NCBI GenBank assembly: GCA_027003085.1
Contig: JALWYR010000058.1
Location: 1-7,410, forward strand
Length of the DNA stretch: 7,410 nucleotides
DNA from: Flavobacteriales bacterium
GTDB taxonomy: Bacteria; Bacteroidota; Bacteroidia; Flavobacteriales; Flavobacteriaceae
Direction of reading: 5' to 3'
The position numbers and the translations under genes were made by a program. Of this stretch, positions 1 through 7,113 are shown in pieces (the stretch's first letter is position 1; each line of letters opens with the position of its first letter). The notes under the pieces are model-generated. The model had not been told where the DNA came from. It saw only the letters and a program-made list of their open reading frames with translations, and ran no database searches.

Positions 1-108
1 CACTATTTCCAACATTGGGGGGTTATTTTTAAAATTACAATGCACGGTAATTGATTTTCAATGACTTAACATTAAAAATTTCGCGTTCCGTTCTTTAACC
101 GGACAACA
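1..108. mobile_element. Possible insertion-sequence end interrupting the helicase gene
   Basis: Helicase similarity is lost at about base 108, where the plus strand reads TTAACCGGACAACA immediately beside the last family-like codons. The remaining sequence to the window edge carries no helicase motif in any minus-strand frame and no convincing gene of its own. Its terminal motif resembles, from memory, ends of IS4-family elements in Bacteroidetes. Neither the other end, a target duplication nor a transposase is visible, so a plain deletion or rearrangement junction is equally possible. Confidence 0.3.
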
Positions 109-2790
109 ATGATTCTCAATAATTTTTTCAAACAAGCTGGGGCGATTAAAATAATCGTCCCAACTATCAAATTCTTCATCATCTGTTTTGTATTTTTCTC
201 TCAACCATTTTTCTACTTCTCTGTTTGCAGTAAGCATTGGTCTTAACTGTCTGTGGTCGCCAACTAAAATAGCTTTGTCTCCCATTACCAATGGAATTAA
301 GGCTTCTGCGGTTGTTGCCTTTCCGCTTTCGTCCATAATGACGTAATCAAAATCAAAATTATATTTTTGGTATTTTTTGGCTGCAATATGATTTGTTGTC
401 GCTCCAATTACTCTAATTGTATCAATTAATTTTTGATTAATTTGGCTGTTTTCATCAAGGGAACTGACCGTTGCAAGCCAATTGTTATGTATCTTTAATT
501 TTGTAAAGAAATCTTTTATGTCAATTTTTAAAACTTTATTTATTTCTTCGATAAATTCACTTTCTATTTCTAAACTGTTTGATAAATTTGGATAATTATT
601 AATTCTGTCTAAAATTTTACCTATTTTCTGTTTTTTCGTTTTCCATTCTTTTTTTGAAATTAGGATTTTAAAAATTGGCAACAGCAAAATATTTTCTTTT
701 TCAAGTTTCTTTTTAAAATCAGTTTCAATTTTTTTCCAATTACTAATAGCTTTTTTTCTTACTTCTTGTTTCCAACCTTCTATTTTTCGTTCAAGGGTGT
801 GTTTTTCTAATTTTTCTTTGGGTTTTCGTATTCCACTTAACCGAACAATCGGTATATCTTTTTCTAATAAATTGTCTAAAACATTATCTACGGCGTCATT
901 TGTTTGAGAAGTAATTAAAATTTTTGCATCAGGGTTTTTATGCAAAATTTGAAAAACGATTTCAGTAATTACAGTAGTTTTTCCTGTTCCCGGGGGACCT
1001 TGAATGACGGTTAAAGGTTCTCTATGAATAGCATTAAGTATTGCTCTTGTTTGATTTGGGCTGTAAACAAATGAATTACCTTTTTCATCCGTTTGATATA
1101 TTTTTTCTAATTCGTAGATATTTAATAATTTTCCTTGTAAATCTTTCGGGTTGAATAGATAATGAATTAAATCCCTGTTTTGAACTTCATTATATTCAAC
1201 TTTCCTAATAGCTTCTTGTTGTCGTTTTTTCTCTTCTTCTTGTTTTACTGTATTTTCAAAAATGTATCCGTTTTTCGGTATTTTATCAAAATCTAATCTT
1301 TCGCAATCTTTAAATTTTAGAATTCTTTTTTTAGAATTGAAATCATAGGCTATTCCTGTAAATTTTACGGGATCTTTTATTTGTTTTTTGTCAGCAGTTT
1401 GACTAATAATATATTCAAATTCTTCGGGATTTGGTGGTGTTGCTCTATCTATATGGTTGATTATAAAACCATTTGAGCTATATTTTTCGTTATCATCATT
1501 TTCGTTATCATCAATTTTAAACCAAATTTCATAATCTCCCTTTTTCTCAAAACTCTTGTATCGTAGTCGTAAGGCATTTTTTTCTATAACCTCCAATTCC
1601 TTATTTATTAGCTCCTTAAAAAAATTTAATTCCTCGACTATTTTCCTTTTCCCTATTCTGTATTCGCCTTCGTGCTGTTTTTCTTTTTGAATTTTTTTGA
1701 AAAAAGGTGTTAGGTCAAATGGTTTAATATAGTAAAAGCTATTTTCTATTAAAAACTCAACTGAAAAAGGAATATTAACACCGTCTTTATTTGCATATTT
1801 CCAAGACTGCTCGTCTTCTTCCTTGTAGATGATTTTATAAATTCCTATTTTTAAATTATAAGTATTCCAAAATCCAAAACCTACAAAATGTTTGGTAGAA
1901 ACTTTGAAACGGATTTTTTCACTTTCATTATTATTAAAGTTTATATCAAATTTTGGTTTATATTCTTCATTGTTTAAATCTTCTATAAATTTCCTGAAAT
2001 TATCTAATTCATAATCATTATCATTATACACAAATACATAATATTTATCTTGATTAAAATTTGTGGAAGATTGTAATTTCTGAATTTGCTCTAATAACGA
2101 ATTGTAATTTAACCTATTCGTTGGTTCGCTTTTACAAGAATTATCAATTATTAATTTTATTTCTTCAATTTCTTCATTATTACTTTGCTCAAAAAACCAT
2201 TCAATAACTTTACCAATAGAATAAATGTCTGCTTGATAAGGGAAACCTTTACCTTTTAATTTTCTATTCCATTTTTCAGGTGCTGCAAAAGCTCTTGCAA
2301 AAATTTCTTCACTTGCACTTTGACTTAATGTGGCTGCAATATCTGATATACCAAAGTCAATCAAGTAAAAATTTAATTCTTCATCTACTAAAATGTTTGC
2401 TGGCGTTATGTCTCCGTGAGAAATTCTATATTCTTGGTGTAAAGATTTTAAACAACTAACAATTTGTTCAATACCTTTAAGGAAATATGAAGGATGAATA
2501 TCATTAACTTTTTCTTCAAGTGTCTGGGCTTCAATATTTTCAAAAATAATATAGTATGCACCTTCTTCTTCGTCCCAATCATATTCAATAATTTTAGGTA
2601 ATGAAGGATGAACCGCTTTTTTTAGTTTACGCAATTTATCAAACAGAATTCTGCTTTGTTGAGAGTTCTTTTTTATTCCTTTAATCCATTTAATAAAAAA
2701 AAGTTGTCCATCTTCATTTACAACTTTTGCTGTTGCTGAATATCCACGTTTTTGTTTTTTTCCAACTAATTGATATTTGTCTAAAATCAT
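58..2790 (-). CDS. Ser/Thr kinase-SF1 helicase fusion, C-terminally truncated (Mokosh MkoA-like)
   Basis: The 910-residue product joins two enzymes. Residues 1-240 form a complete protein kinase: ATP lysine K34 (FFIKW), catalytic loop HGDITPAN with D127 and N132, DFG at 145-147, APE at 170-172, the subdomain IX aspartate D188 and R226. Residues about 245-550 match nothing I recognise and end in a charged helical stretch. From 575 a superfamily 1 helicase begins: Q motif near Q580, Walker A GPPGTGKT 598-605, motif Ia 624-641, a Lys/Glu-rich helical insert 650-790, Walker B DYVIMDES with D820/E821, and motif III GDHRQLRP 844-851. The QYRM-type motif and whole second RecA domain expected next are absent. 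The sequence stops making family sense after N893/H894 and ends 16 codons later. Neither other minus-strand frame rescues it. The gene is far more AT-rich than its neighbours and has its own promoter, which suggests horizontal gain. From memory, kinase plus COG1112 helicase is the MkoA layout of type I Mokosh anti-phage defence; the PLD nuclease partner would lie off the left edge. Domain calls are firm, the system assignment is inference, and the fragment is probably non-functional as a helicase. Confidence 0.85.
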   Translation of the reverse strand: MILDKYQLVGKKQKRGYSATAKVVNEDGQLFFIKWIKGIKKNSQQSRILFDKLRKLKKAVHPSLPKIIEYDWDEEEGAYYIIFENIEAQTLEEKVNDIHPSYFLKGIEQIVSCLKSLHQEYRISHGDITPANILVDEELNFYLIDFGISDIAATLSQSASEEIFARAFAAPEKWNRKLKGKGFPYQADIYSIGKVIEWFFEQSNNEEIEEIKLIIDNSCKSEPTNRLNYNSLLEQIQKLQSSTNFNQDKYYVFVYNDNDYELDNFRKFIEDLNNEEYKPKFDINFNNNESEKIRFKVSTKHFVGFGFWNTYNLKIGIYKIIYKEEDEQSWKYANKDGVNIPFSVEFLIENSFYYIKPFDLTPFFKKIQKEKQHEGEYRIGKRKIVEELNFFKELINKELEVIEKNALRLRYKSFEKKGDYEIWFKIDDNENDDNEKYSSNGFIINHIDRATPPNPEEFEYIISQTADKKQIKDPVKFTGIAYDFNSKKRILKFKDCERLDFDKIPKNGYIFENTVKQEEEKKRQQEAIRKVEYNEVQNRDLIHYLFNPKDLQGKLLNIYELEKIYQTDEKGNSFVYSPNQTRAILNAIHREPLTVIQGPPGTGKTTVITEIVFQILHKNPDAKILITSQTNDAVDNVLDNLLEKDIPIVRLSGIRKPKEKLEKHTLERKIEGWKQEVRKKAISNWKKIETDFKKKLEKENILLLPIFKILISKKEWKTKKQKIGKILDRINNYPNLSNSLEIESEFIEEINKVLKIDIKDFFTKLKIHNNWLATVSSLDENSQINQKLIDTIRVIGATTNHIAAKKYQKYNFDFDYVIMDESGKATTAEALIPLVMGDKAILVGDHRQLRPMLTANREVEKWLREKYKTDDEEFDSWDDYFNRPSLFEKIIENHCCPVKERNAKFLMLSH

Positions 2791-2829
2791 TCTTTTCTTG
2801 TATTAATAAGTTTACTTCAATTTTTTGTG

Positions 2830-2859
2830 CAAATTTAAATTTATTCATCTAACCCTCAA
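2830..2859 (-). promoter_or_regulatory. Bacteroidetes-type promoter of the kinase-helicase gene
   Basis: Read on the minus strand, a -33 TTG (2859-2857) is followed after exactly 19 bases by TAAATTTG (2837-2830). This is a perfect match to the Bacteroidetes primary sigma consensus TTG-N19-TAnnTTTG. Transcription would start near 2823, leaving a leader of about 30 bases before the ATG at 2790. That leader is A-rich just before the start (AAGAAAAGA) and has no classical Shine-Dalgarno, as is usual in this phylum. The promoter lies wholly in the 78-base gap after the comEC stop, so the kinase-helicase gene can be expressed independently of the operon upstream. Confidence 0.7.
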
Positions 2860-2868
2860 TATGGTTGC

Positions 2869-4884
2869 CTACTCCAACCTCACCATCCCCACCTCCCTCA
2901 AATCCGTATATTCCAATCCCCGTGCCCGGGCTGTTTGCGCCCAACGCCTTCGCAGGTAGGCATAATTGTAGGGCATCACCATCAAGTGCTTGGCGCCCGT
3001 GCGGTTGAGCACCATATCCAAATTCAGCTTGGGCGAACGGTGAAGGATCAACACATCGGCCCGCGGTAAATGCGCCACGGAAACCACCGTGTCCAAAAGC
3101 AAATAACGCCGTCCGGACAACCGGAAAACCTCCGGAAAAGCGGCTGTGTCCACCCGCCGCACGCCGGCTTCGCGCACAAATCCCGCTGCCACGCCCCGGT
3201 AAACGGCCGTATCCGAATAAATATGTAATTCCGTTCCGTTACGGCCCAAAAGCAAAGGTTTTCCCTTGTGTTCGGCCAAAACCCATTCGCTGCTGTGCCG
3301 CCGCCGGTCGTAATCCCGCAGCCAAAGCAGTTGAAACGCCAAAATTCCGCCCGCCAACCAAAATAGCCGTCTGCGCACCGGTCGCTGCCACCACAAATAC
3401 AAACCCAAAGTAAACAAAAACAATCCGGCGGCCAATGCGGGCGAAAAATAGATATCCTTCATCACCCCGATTTTCCAGGCCGCTATCCGGTGAATCAGTC
3501 CGTTCATCCACCCCAACATCACATCCAAGCCCTGCAAAATCCAATCCGCCGGCAAGCGGAACAGCAACAGGGCTATGGCCAAAAATCCCAGTCCCAACAC
3601 CACCGTCAGCAAAGGAACAACCACAAAATTCGACACCACAAATCCAAGCGAAAAGCGGTGGAAATACATCAACACCAAAGGCACCACGCCAAACTGCGCC
3701 GCAAGGGAAACATAAAGTAAATCCGTAAAATATTGCAGGATTTTGTTCCGCGGATAATAGATTTTCTTAAACAAACCGAAAAACAAAATAATGGCCGCCA
3801 CCGCCCCGAAACTCAGCTGAAAACCGATTTCACCCGCCATAGCCGGATTAATGAGCAAAATCACAAAGCCCGCCAAAACCAATATATGCAAACCCGAAAC
3901 CTCCCGCTCGGCCTCCCAAGCCAATTGAAAAAATCCGAACATAATCACCGCACGCAACACCGACGGCGAAAAACCCGTCAGCCAGGCATAAAACCACAGG
4001 ATGGCCAAAATCCCGCCGTGATACAACCATTTGTAACGAATCCGGAAGGGCGAAAACAAGAAACGCAGGAAAAACAACAAAATCCCGATGTGCATCCCCG
4101 AAATGGCCAACACGTGCACCACCCCCGCATCGATAAAGGCCTCACGCGTGCGCGTGTCCAAATCCTGCCTTTCGCCCAAAAGCAAAGCCGATGCCACCGC
4201 AAAATTTTCGGGCGATAAATGACGGGCCAAAGCCGCCCGGATGCGCATCCGCAACCGCGCCTGCACATAGCGCCAAGGATTCCGGTAGGCCAATTCCTTC
4301 AACCCGCCACCCACGGCAAACAAACGCCGGTGGATATGATGCCGCCGTAAATAACGCCCGTAGTCAAAACCATATGGATAATGCAAAACGGGCAATGCCT
4401 TGATTTCCCCCGCCCCGAACACGGAACCATAGGTTTGGCCGGGTATTAAATCCTCATCGTTTGCCGGCAAATACAACAGCGCCCCGAAATCCACCGCCAC
4501 CGTATCGGCACGAAACACGCGCACAAAATACCGCTTGAATTTTTTCGACGGCTTCAAACCGGCCGTAACCTCAAAAGCCAAATAATGCGGCGCACCGTCA
4601 AGTCGGGCCGGAACAACGGGTTCCGGCATCCGTGCACGGGCATAATAACTCCCCGCGCCAAAAGCCACCATTACGGCCACCGCCATAAATCCATAGCGCA
4701 TCCAATCCCACCGGCAGGCAAACCGGTGAAATGCATACATCAACAGCAAACCGCCGCCCCAAAACCAAATCCACTCGCGCAACGATAGCGGCACATTTGC
4801 CGCCACGCCGGCCATCCATCCCAGCAAAACAAAAAACAAAGGCGGCAGATGCTTGCCGAAACCCGGTGCATTGGTGCGGTTCAA
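2869..4884 (-). CDS. comEC: ComEC/Rec2-family competence DNA uptake channel
   Basis: This 671-residue polytopic inner-membrane protein is expected to carry transforming single-stranded DNA across the cytoplasmic membrane. An N-terminal hydrophobic pair (about 14-85) and a soluble DUF4131/OB-like segment (about 90-190) precede the Competence domain (about 225-490). That domain carries the signature HVLAISGMH (257-265), GFSPSVLRA (304-312) and NPAMAGEIGFQLSFGA (346-361), with about eight further membrane helices. Residues 520-671 are a soluble tail without the HxHxDH metal motif of the beta-lactamase-like domain found in longer ComECs; short forms like this are common in Bacteroidetes. The start is a TTG. 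An in-frame TAA lies two codons upstream, and the first ATG (codon 24) would cut away most of the first membrane helix, so TTG is preferred. The gene begins 6 bases after the stop of the acyl-CoA synthetase and is almost certainly co-transcribed with it. No hairpin terminator follows, so read-through into the kinase-helicase gene is possible. The family call is firm; competence of this strain is not shown. Confidence 0.92.
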   Translation of the reverse strand: MNRTNAPGFGKHLPPLFFVLLGWMAGVAANVPLSLREWIWFWGGGLLLMYAFHRFACRWDWMRYGFMAVAVMVAFGAGSYYARARMPEPVVPARLDGAPHYLAFEVTAGLKPSKKFKRYFVRVFRADTVAVDFGALLYLPANDEDLIPGQTYGSVFGAGEIKALPVLHYPYGFDYGRYLRRHHIHRRLFAVGGGLKELAYRNPWRYVQARLRMRIRAALARHLSPENFAVASALLLGERQDLDTRTREAFIDAGVVHVLAISGMHIGILLFFLRFLFSPFRIRYKWLYHGGILAILWFYAWLTGFSPSVLRAVIMFGFFQLAWEAEREVSGLHILVLAGFVILLINPAMAGEIGFQLSFGAVAAIILFFGLFKKIYYPRNKILQYFTDLLYVSLAAQFGVVPLVLMYFHRFSLGFVVSNFVVVPLLTVVLGLGFLAIALLLFRLPADWILQGLDVMLGWMNGLIHRIAAWKIGVMKDIYFSPALAAGLFLFTLGLYLWWQRPVRRRLFWLAGGILAFQLLWLRDYDRRRHSSEWVLAEHKGKPLLLGRNGTELHIYSDTAVYRGVAAGFVREAGVRRVDTAAFPEVFRLSGRRYLLLDTVVSVAHLPRADVLILHRSPKLNLDMVLNRTGAKHLMVMPYNYAYLRRRWAQTARARGLEYTDLREVGMVRLE

Positions 4885-4890
4885 AACTTA

Positions 4891-6738
4891 TTATTCGCCG
4901 TTCATTCCTTGAACTTGTTCGCCATATTCCTTGCGCAACACCCGCCGCATAATCTTTCCCGATGCCGTCCGCGGCAAACTGTCGCGCAAAACCAAGCGGT
5001 GGATTTTAAACAGCGGATTGAGCTTTTCGCGTATTTGCCGTTGCAATTCCCGCTGCAAATCCTCCGCTTCTTCGGGCCGGTAAACCACGGCAAACACCAC
5101 CAAACGCGCCGGCCCGCCTTCGGGTGGCGACACCGCCACCGCCGCCGATTCTTTTACGTTCGGATGCCGGTTGATCACCTCTTCCAACTGACCGGCACCC
5201 ACCTTAATGCCGCCCAGGTTCATACTGTCGTCCGTGCGGCCCATCACCCGGAAGTAGCCGTTTTCCATACGCACCAAATAATCCCCGTGCCGTCGCAAGG
5301 TTTTACCTTCCCATTCCGGCAAACCCGCATAATAGGTTTGATGATGGTCTTTGTTGAGCAATTCCACCGAAAGCCCCATCGCGGGCGGAATCAAAAACAC
5401 TTCGCCGGCATCCGTAGGCCGGAAATGCTCGTCCAAAATCACAAATTCGCTTCCCAGGGCCGGCGTCGAAAAGGTCGAAGGATAGTTATCCTGCACCACG
5501 GTGGATGTAACATATCCGCCCCCGATTTCGGTTCCGCCACAATATTCGATAACGGGCCGGCGGCCGGCCGCTTGCATCAGCCAGGCCATATCGCGCGGAT
5601 GCGAAGTCTCGCCCGTGGAACTGAATACCTTCACGGCCGACCAATCCCACTTCCACTCCGGCAGGTTTTTCCACGCCCGCACCAGGGCCGGCACAACGCC
5701 CAACATATTCACCCCGGCATCTTGCACAAACCCGGCAAAACCCTCACCCGTGGGTATGCCGTCATACAGGGCTATGGTGCCCCGGTTTATCAAAGTAGCA
5801 AAAATCAGCCAAGGCCCCATCATCCACCCCAGATTGGTGGGCCAAGCCACCGTGTCGCCCGGATGAATGTCGTGATGAAAAAACCCGTCCGCCGCCGATT
5901 TGACGGCCGTAGTATGATTCCAGGGAATGGCCTTGGGCGCCGATGTGGTGCCCGACGAAAACAAAACCGTAATACGGTCCATCGGGTCGGCTTCGTGATT
6001 TTCCTGCGGTCCGCCGGCCGCTTCCAAAAAATCATCCCAAAACATATCACCTTCGTGCAAATCCACCTCACCGGTGCGCACCACCACACAACGTGGCGCC
6101 CGGGCCTGTATCAGTTTTTCATACAAAGGAATTCGCTTGCCCCCACGATACAGATAATCCCGCGTAAACACCAAACGCGGCGGCGCAATGGCAAAACGCT
6201 TGCGTATTTCGTCGGCCGAAAAACTGTCGGCCACCGTAACCACCGGAAAGCCTCCCCGCAATGCCGCAATATACACGGCCACCGCCATAGGCGTCATCGG
6301 CATATCAATGCCCACATAATCCCCGGGCTTCAACCCCGCCTTACGAAGCGAATACAAAATATCGCCGGTCAAGGCCTCCAAACCGGCGTAACTCATCTCC
6401 CGCAACACGCCGTCCCGTTCACCGGCATACCGGATAGCCGCCTGCCCGGCTGGCGCACCGAACAAACTATCGGCAATGTTCATCCGGGCCCCTGCATACC
6501 AATGCGGCCGTTCCACTCCTTCGGTCAGGTCCAACACCCGCTCATAAGGCCGGCGAAACACAATACCCAAGGCGTTGGTTGTTGTTTCCCAAAACTTTTC
6601 ACGCTCGGCGATCGACCAGCGGTAAAAATCCGCATATTGTTCAAAACCCAACTCCCGCATCACGCGGTAAATATTGCTTTGGCTGACAATTTCGGGCGTA
6701 GGCGACCATTTCATAGCATACCGGATTTGGTCTATCAA
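4891..6738 (-). CDS. AMP-forming acyl-CoA synthetase (acetyl-CoA synthetase-like, substrate unknown)
   Basis: This enzyme should activate a carboxylic acid with ATP to an acyl-adenylate and pass it to CoA, in the cytoplasm. An N-terminal segment like that of acetyl-CoA synthetases (WSIAEREKFW, 41-50) precedes the adenylation domain. The phosphate loop is SSGTTSAPKAIPW (261-273), the A5 motif YCGGTEIGGG (399-408), A7 HGDYL (484-488), A8 GRTDDSMNLGGIKV (500-513), and the C-terminal catalytic lysine is K595 in LPRTASGKIMRR. All the catalytic motifs are present. Where bacterial acetyl-CoA synthetase has the pocket-closing tryptophan (W414 in Salmonella Acs), this protein has Gly401, so the acid may be larger than acetate or propionate. 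The overall form recalls plant AAE17/AAE18-type enzymes. The longest frame opens with TTG at 6738, but ATG at 6714 (codon 9, MKWSPTPE) is a likelier start. A weak AAAATTTG (6751-6744), one base off the Bacteroidetes -7 box but without a -33 TTG, would place the transcript start between these codons. It is first gene of an operon with comEC. The substrate cannot be read from the sequence. Confidence 0.9.
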   Translation of the reverse strand: MIDQIRYAMKWSPTPEIVSQSNIYRVMRELGFEQYADFYRWSIAEREKFWETTTNALGIVFRRPYERVLDLTEGVERPHWYAGARMNIADSLFGAPAGQAAIRYAGERDGVLREMSYAGLEALTGDILYSLRKAGLKPGDYVGIDMPMTPMAVAVYIAALRGGFPVVTVADSFSADEIRKRFAIAPPRLVFTRDYLYRGGKRIPLYEKLIQARAPRCVVVRTGEVDLHEGDMFWDDFLEAAGGPQENHEADPMDRITVLFSSGTTSAPKAIPWNHTTAVKSAADGFFHHDIHPGDTVAWPTNLGWMMGPWLIFATLINRGTIALYDGIPTGEGFAGFVQDAGVNMLGVVPALVRAWKNLPEWKWDWSAVKVFSSTGETSHPRDMAWLMQAAGRRPVIEYCGGTEIGGGYVTSTVVQDNYPSTFSTPALGSEFVILDEHFRPTDAGEVFLIPPAMGLSVELLNKDHHQTYYAGLPEWEGKTLRRHGDYLVRMENGYFRVMGRTDDSMNLGGIKVGAGQLEEVINRHPNVKESAAVAVSPPEGGPARLVVFAVVYRPEEAEDLQRELQRQIREKLNPLFKIHRLVLRDSLPRTASGKIMRRVLRKEYGEQVQGMNGE

Positions 6739-6867
6739 TTTAGCAAATTTTCCGTAATTATTTTTAGGGCGCCCCGGCGCTCACGTTCGGAGCACCTTCG
6801 GTGCATCGGCCGTCGTTTCGCGATGACGGAGCACGCTCACGCCGGCCGCTCCTCACGTGGCGTCGGC

Positions 6868-7006
6868 CGGGCTGTCCGCTCATATTCGCCTTGGGTGCGG
6901 CGGTTTTTGCATTTCCGTCGCTGTGGTCTCTTCCTCTGGGAGCCCCCAGCGCCGGAGCAAAAAACACGTCCGCCCCTTCGGCTCATACCGCTCCCATCCC
7001 TGGCGC
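6868..7006 (-). repeat. Probable Bacteroidetes dispersed extragenic element
   Basis: On the minus strand the segment opens with GCGCCAGGGATGGGAGCGG (7006-6988) and closes with AGCGGACAGCCCG (6880-6868). From memory, many Bacteroidetes genomes carry intergenic elements bounded by GCGnnAGGGATnGnAGCGG and AGCGGAnAGCCCG around a variable core. The core here has a small hairpin, CTGGG/CCCAG (6936-6949). The match rests on recall of the boundary motifs, not on a second copy in the window. Confidence 0.4.
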
Positions 7007-7011
7007 TTTTC

Positions 7012-7031
7012 CCGCGCGATAAATCGCGCGG
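7012..7031. repeat. Perfect 8-bp GC hairpin with TAAA loop
   Basis: CCGCGCGA (7012-7019) and TCGCGCGG (7024-7031) are exact reverse complements around TAAA. No T-run follows on either strand, so it is not a standard intrinsic terminator. It lies just outside the 6868-7006 element and may belong to it or to another extragenic palindrome family. Confidence 0.5.
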
Positions 7032-7113
7032 CTACAATGGGGCATCCGGCTTCGGTTGAAACATCCGGATTTATGCTTGTCCACTACTGTAAACATTGAA
7101 GGCGAAACCGCAA

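Noticed and set aside
2791..2868. Intrinsic terminator after comEC
   Set aside because: No GC hairpin followed by a T-run is present on the minus strand in the gap; it holds the downstream promoter instead.
3733..4218. Plus-strand open frame inside comEC
   Set aside because: The product is Gln/Asn/Arg-rich and without motifs, and it lies opposite the conserved ComEC membrane domain. It is a shadow frame.
6744..6773. Consensus Bacteroidetes promoter for the acyl-CoA synthetase operon
   Set aside because: AAAATTTG is one base off the -7 box, but the position 19 bases upstream reads GGC rather than TTG. It was too weak to list as its own feature.
6764..6967. Short open frame in the GC-rich gap, product ending CTEGAPNVSAGAP
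   Set aside because: Low-complexity Arg/Gly/Ala-rich product overlapping extragenic repeats, with an equally open frame on the opposite strand. No coding evidence.
4849..7059. A 736-codon open frame on the plus strand, antisense to the acyl-CoA synthetase
   Set aside because: The translation is His/Arg/Pro-rich with no domain, and mirrors the codon pattern of the clearly real synthetase on the other strand. It is a GC-driven shadow.
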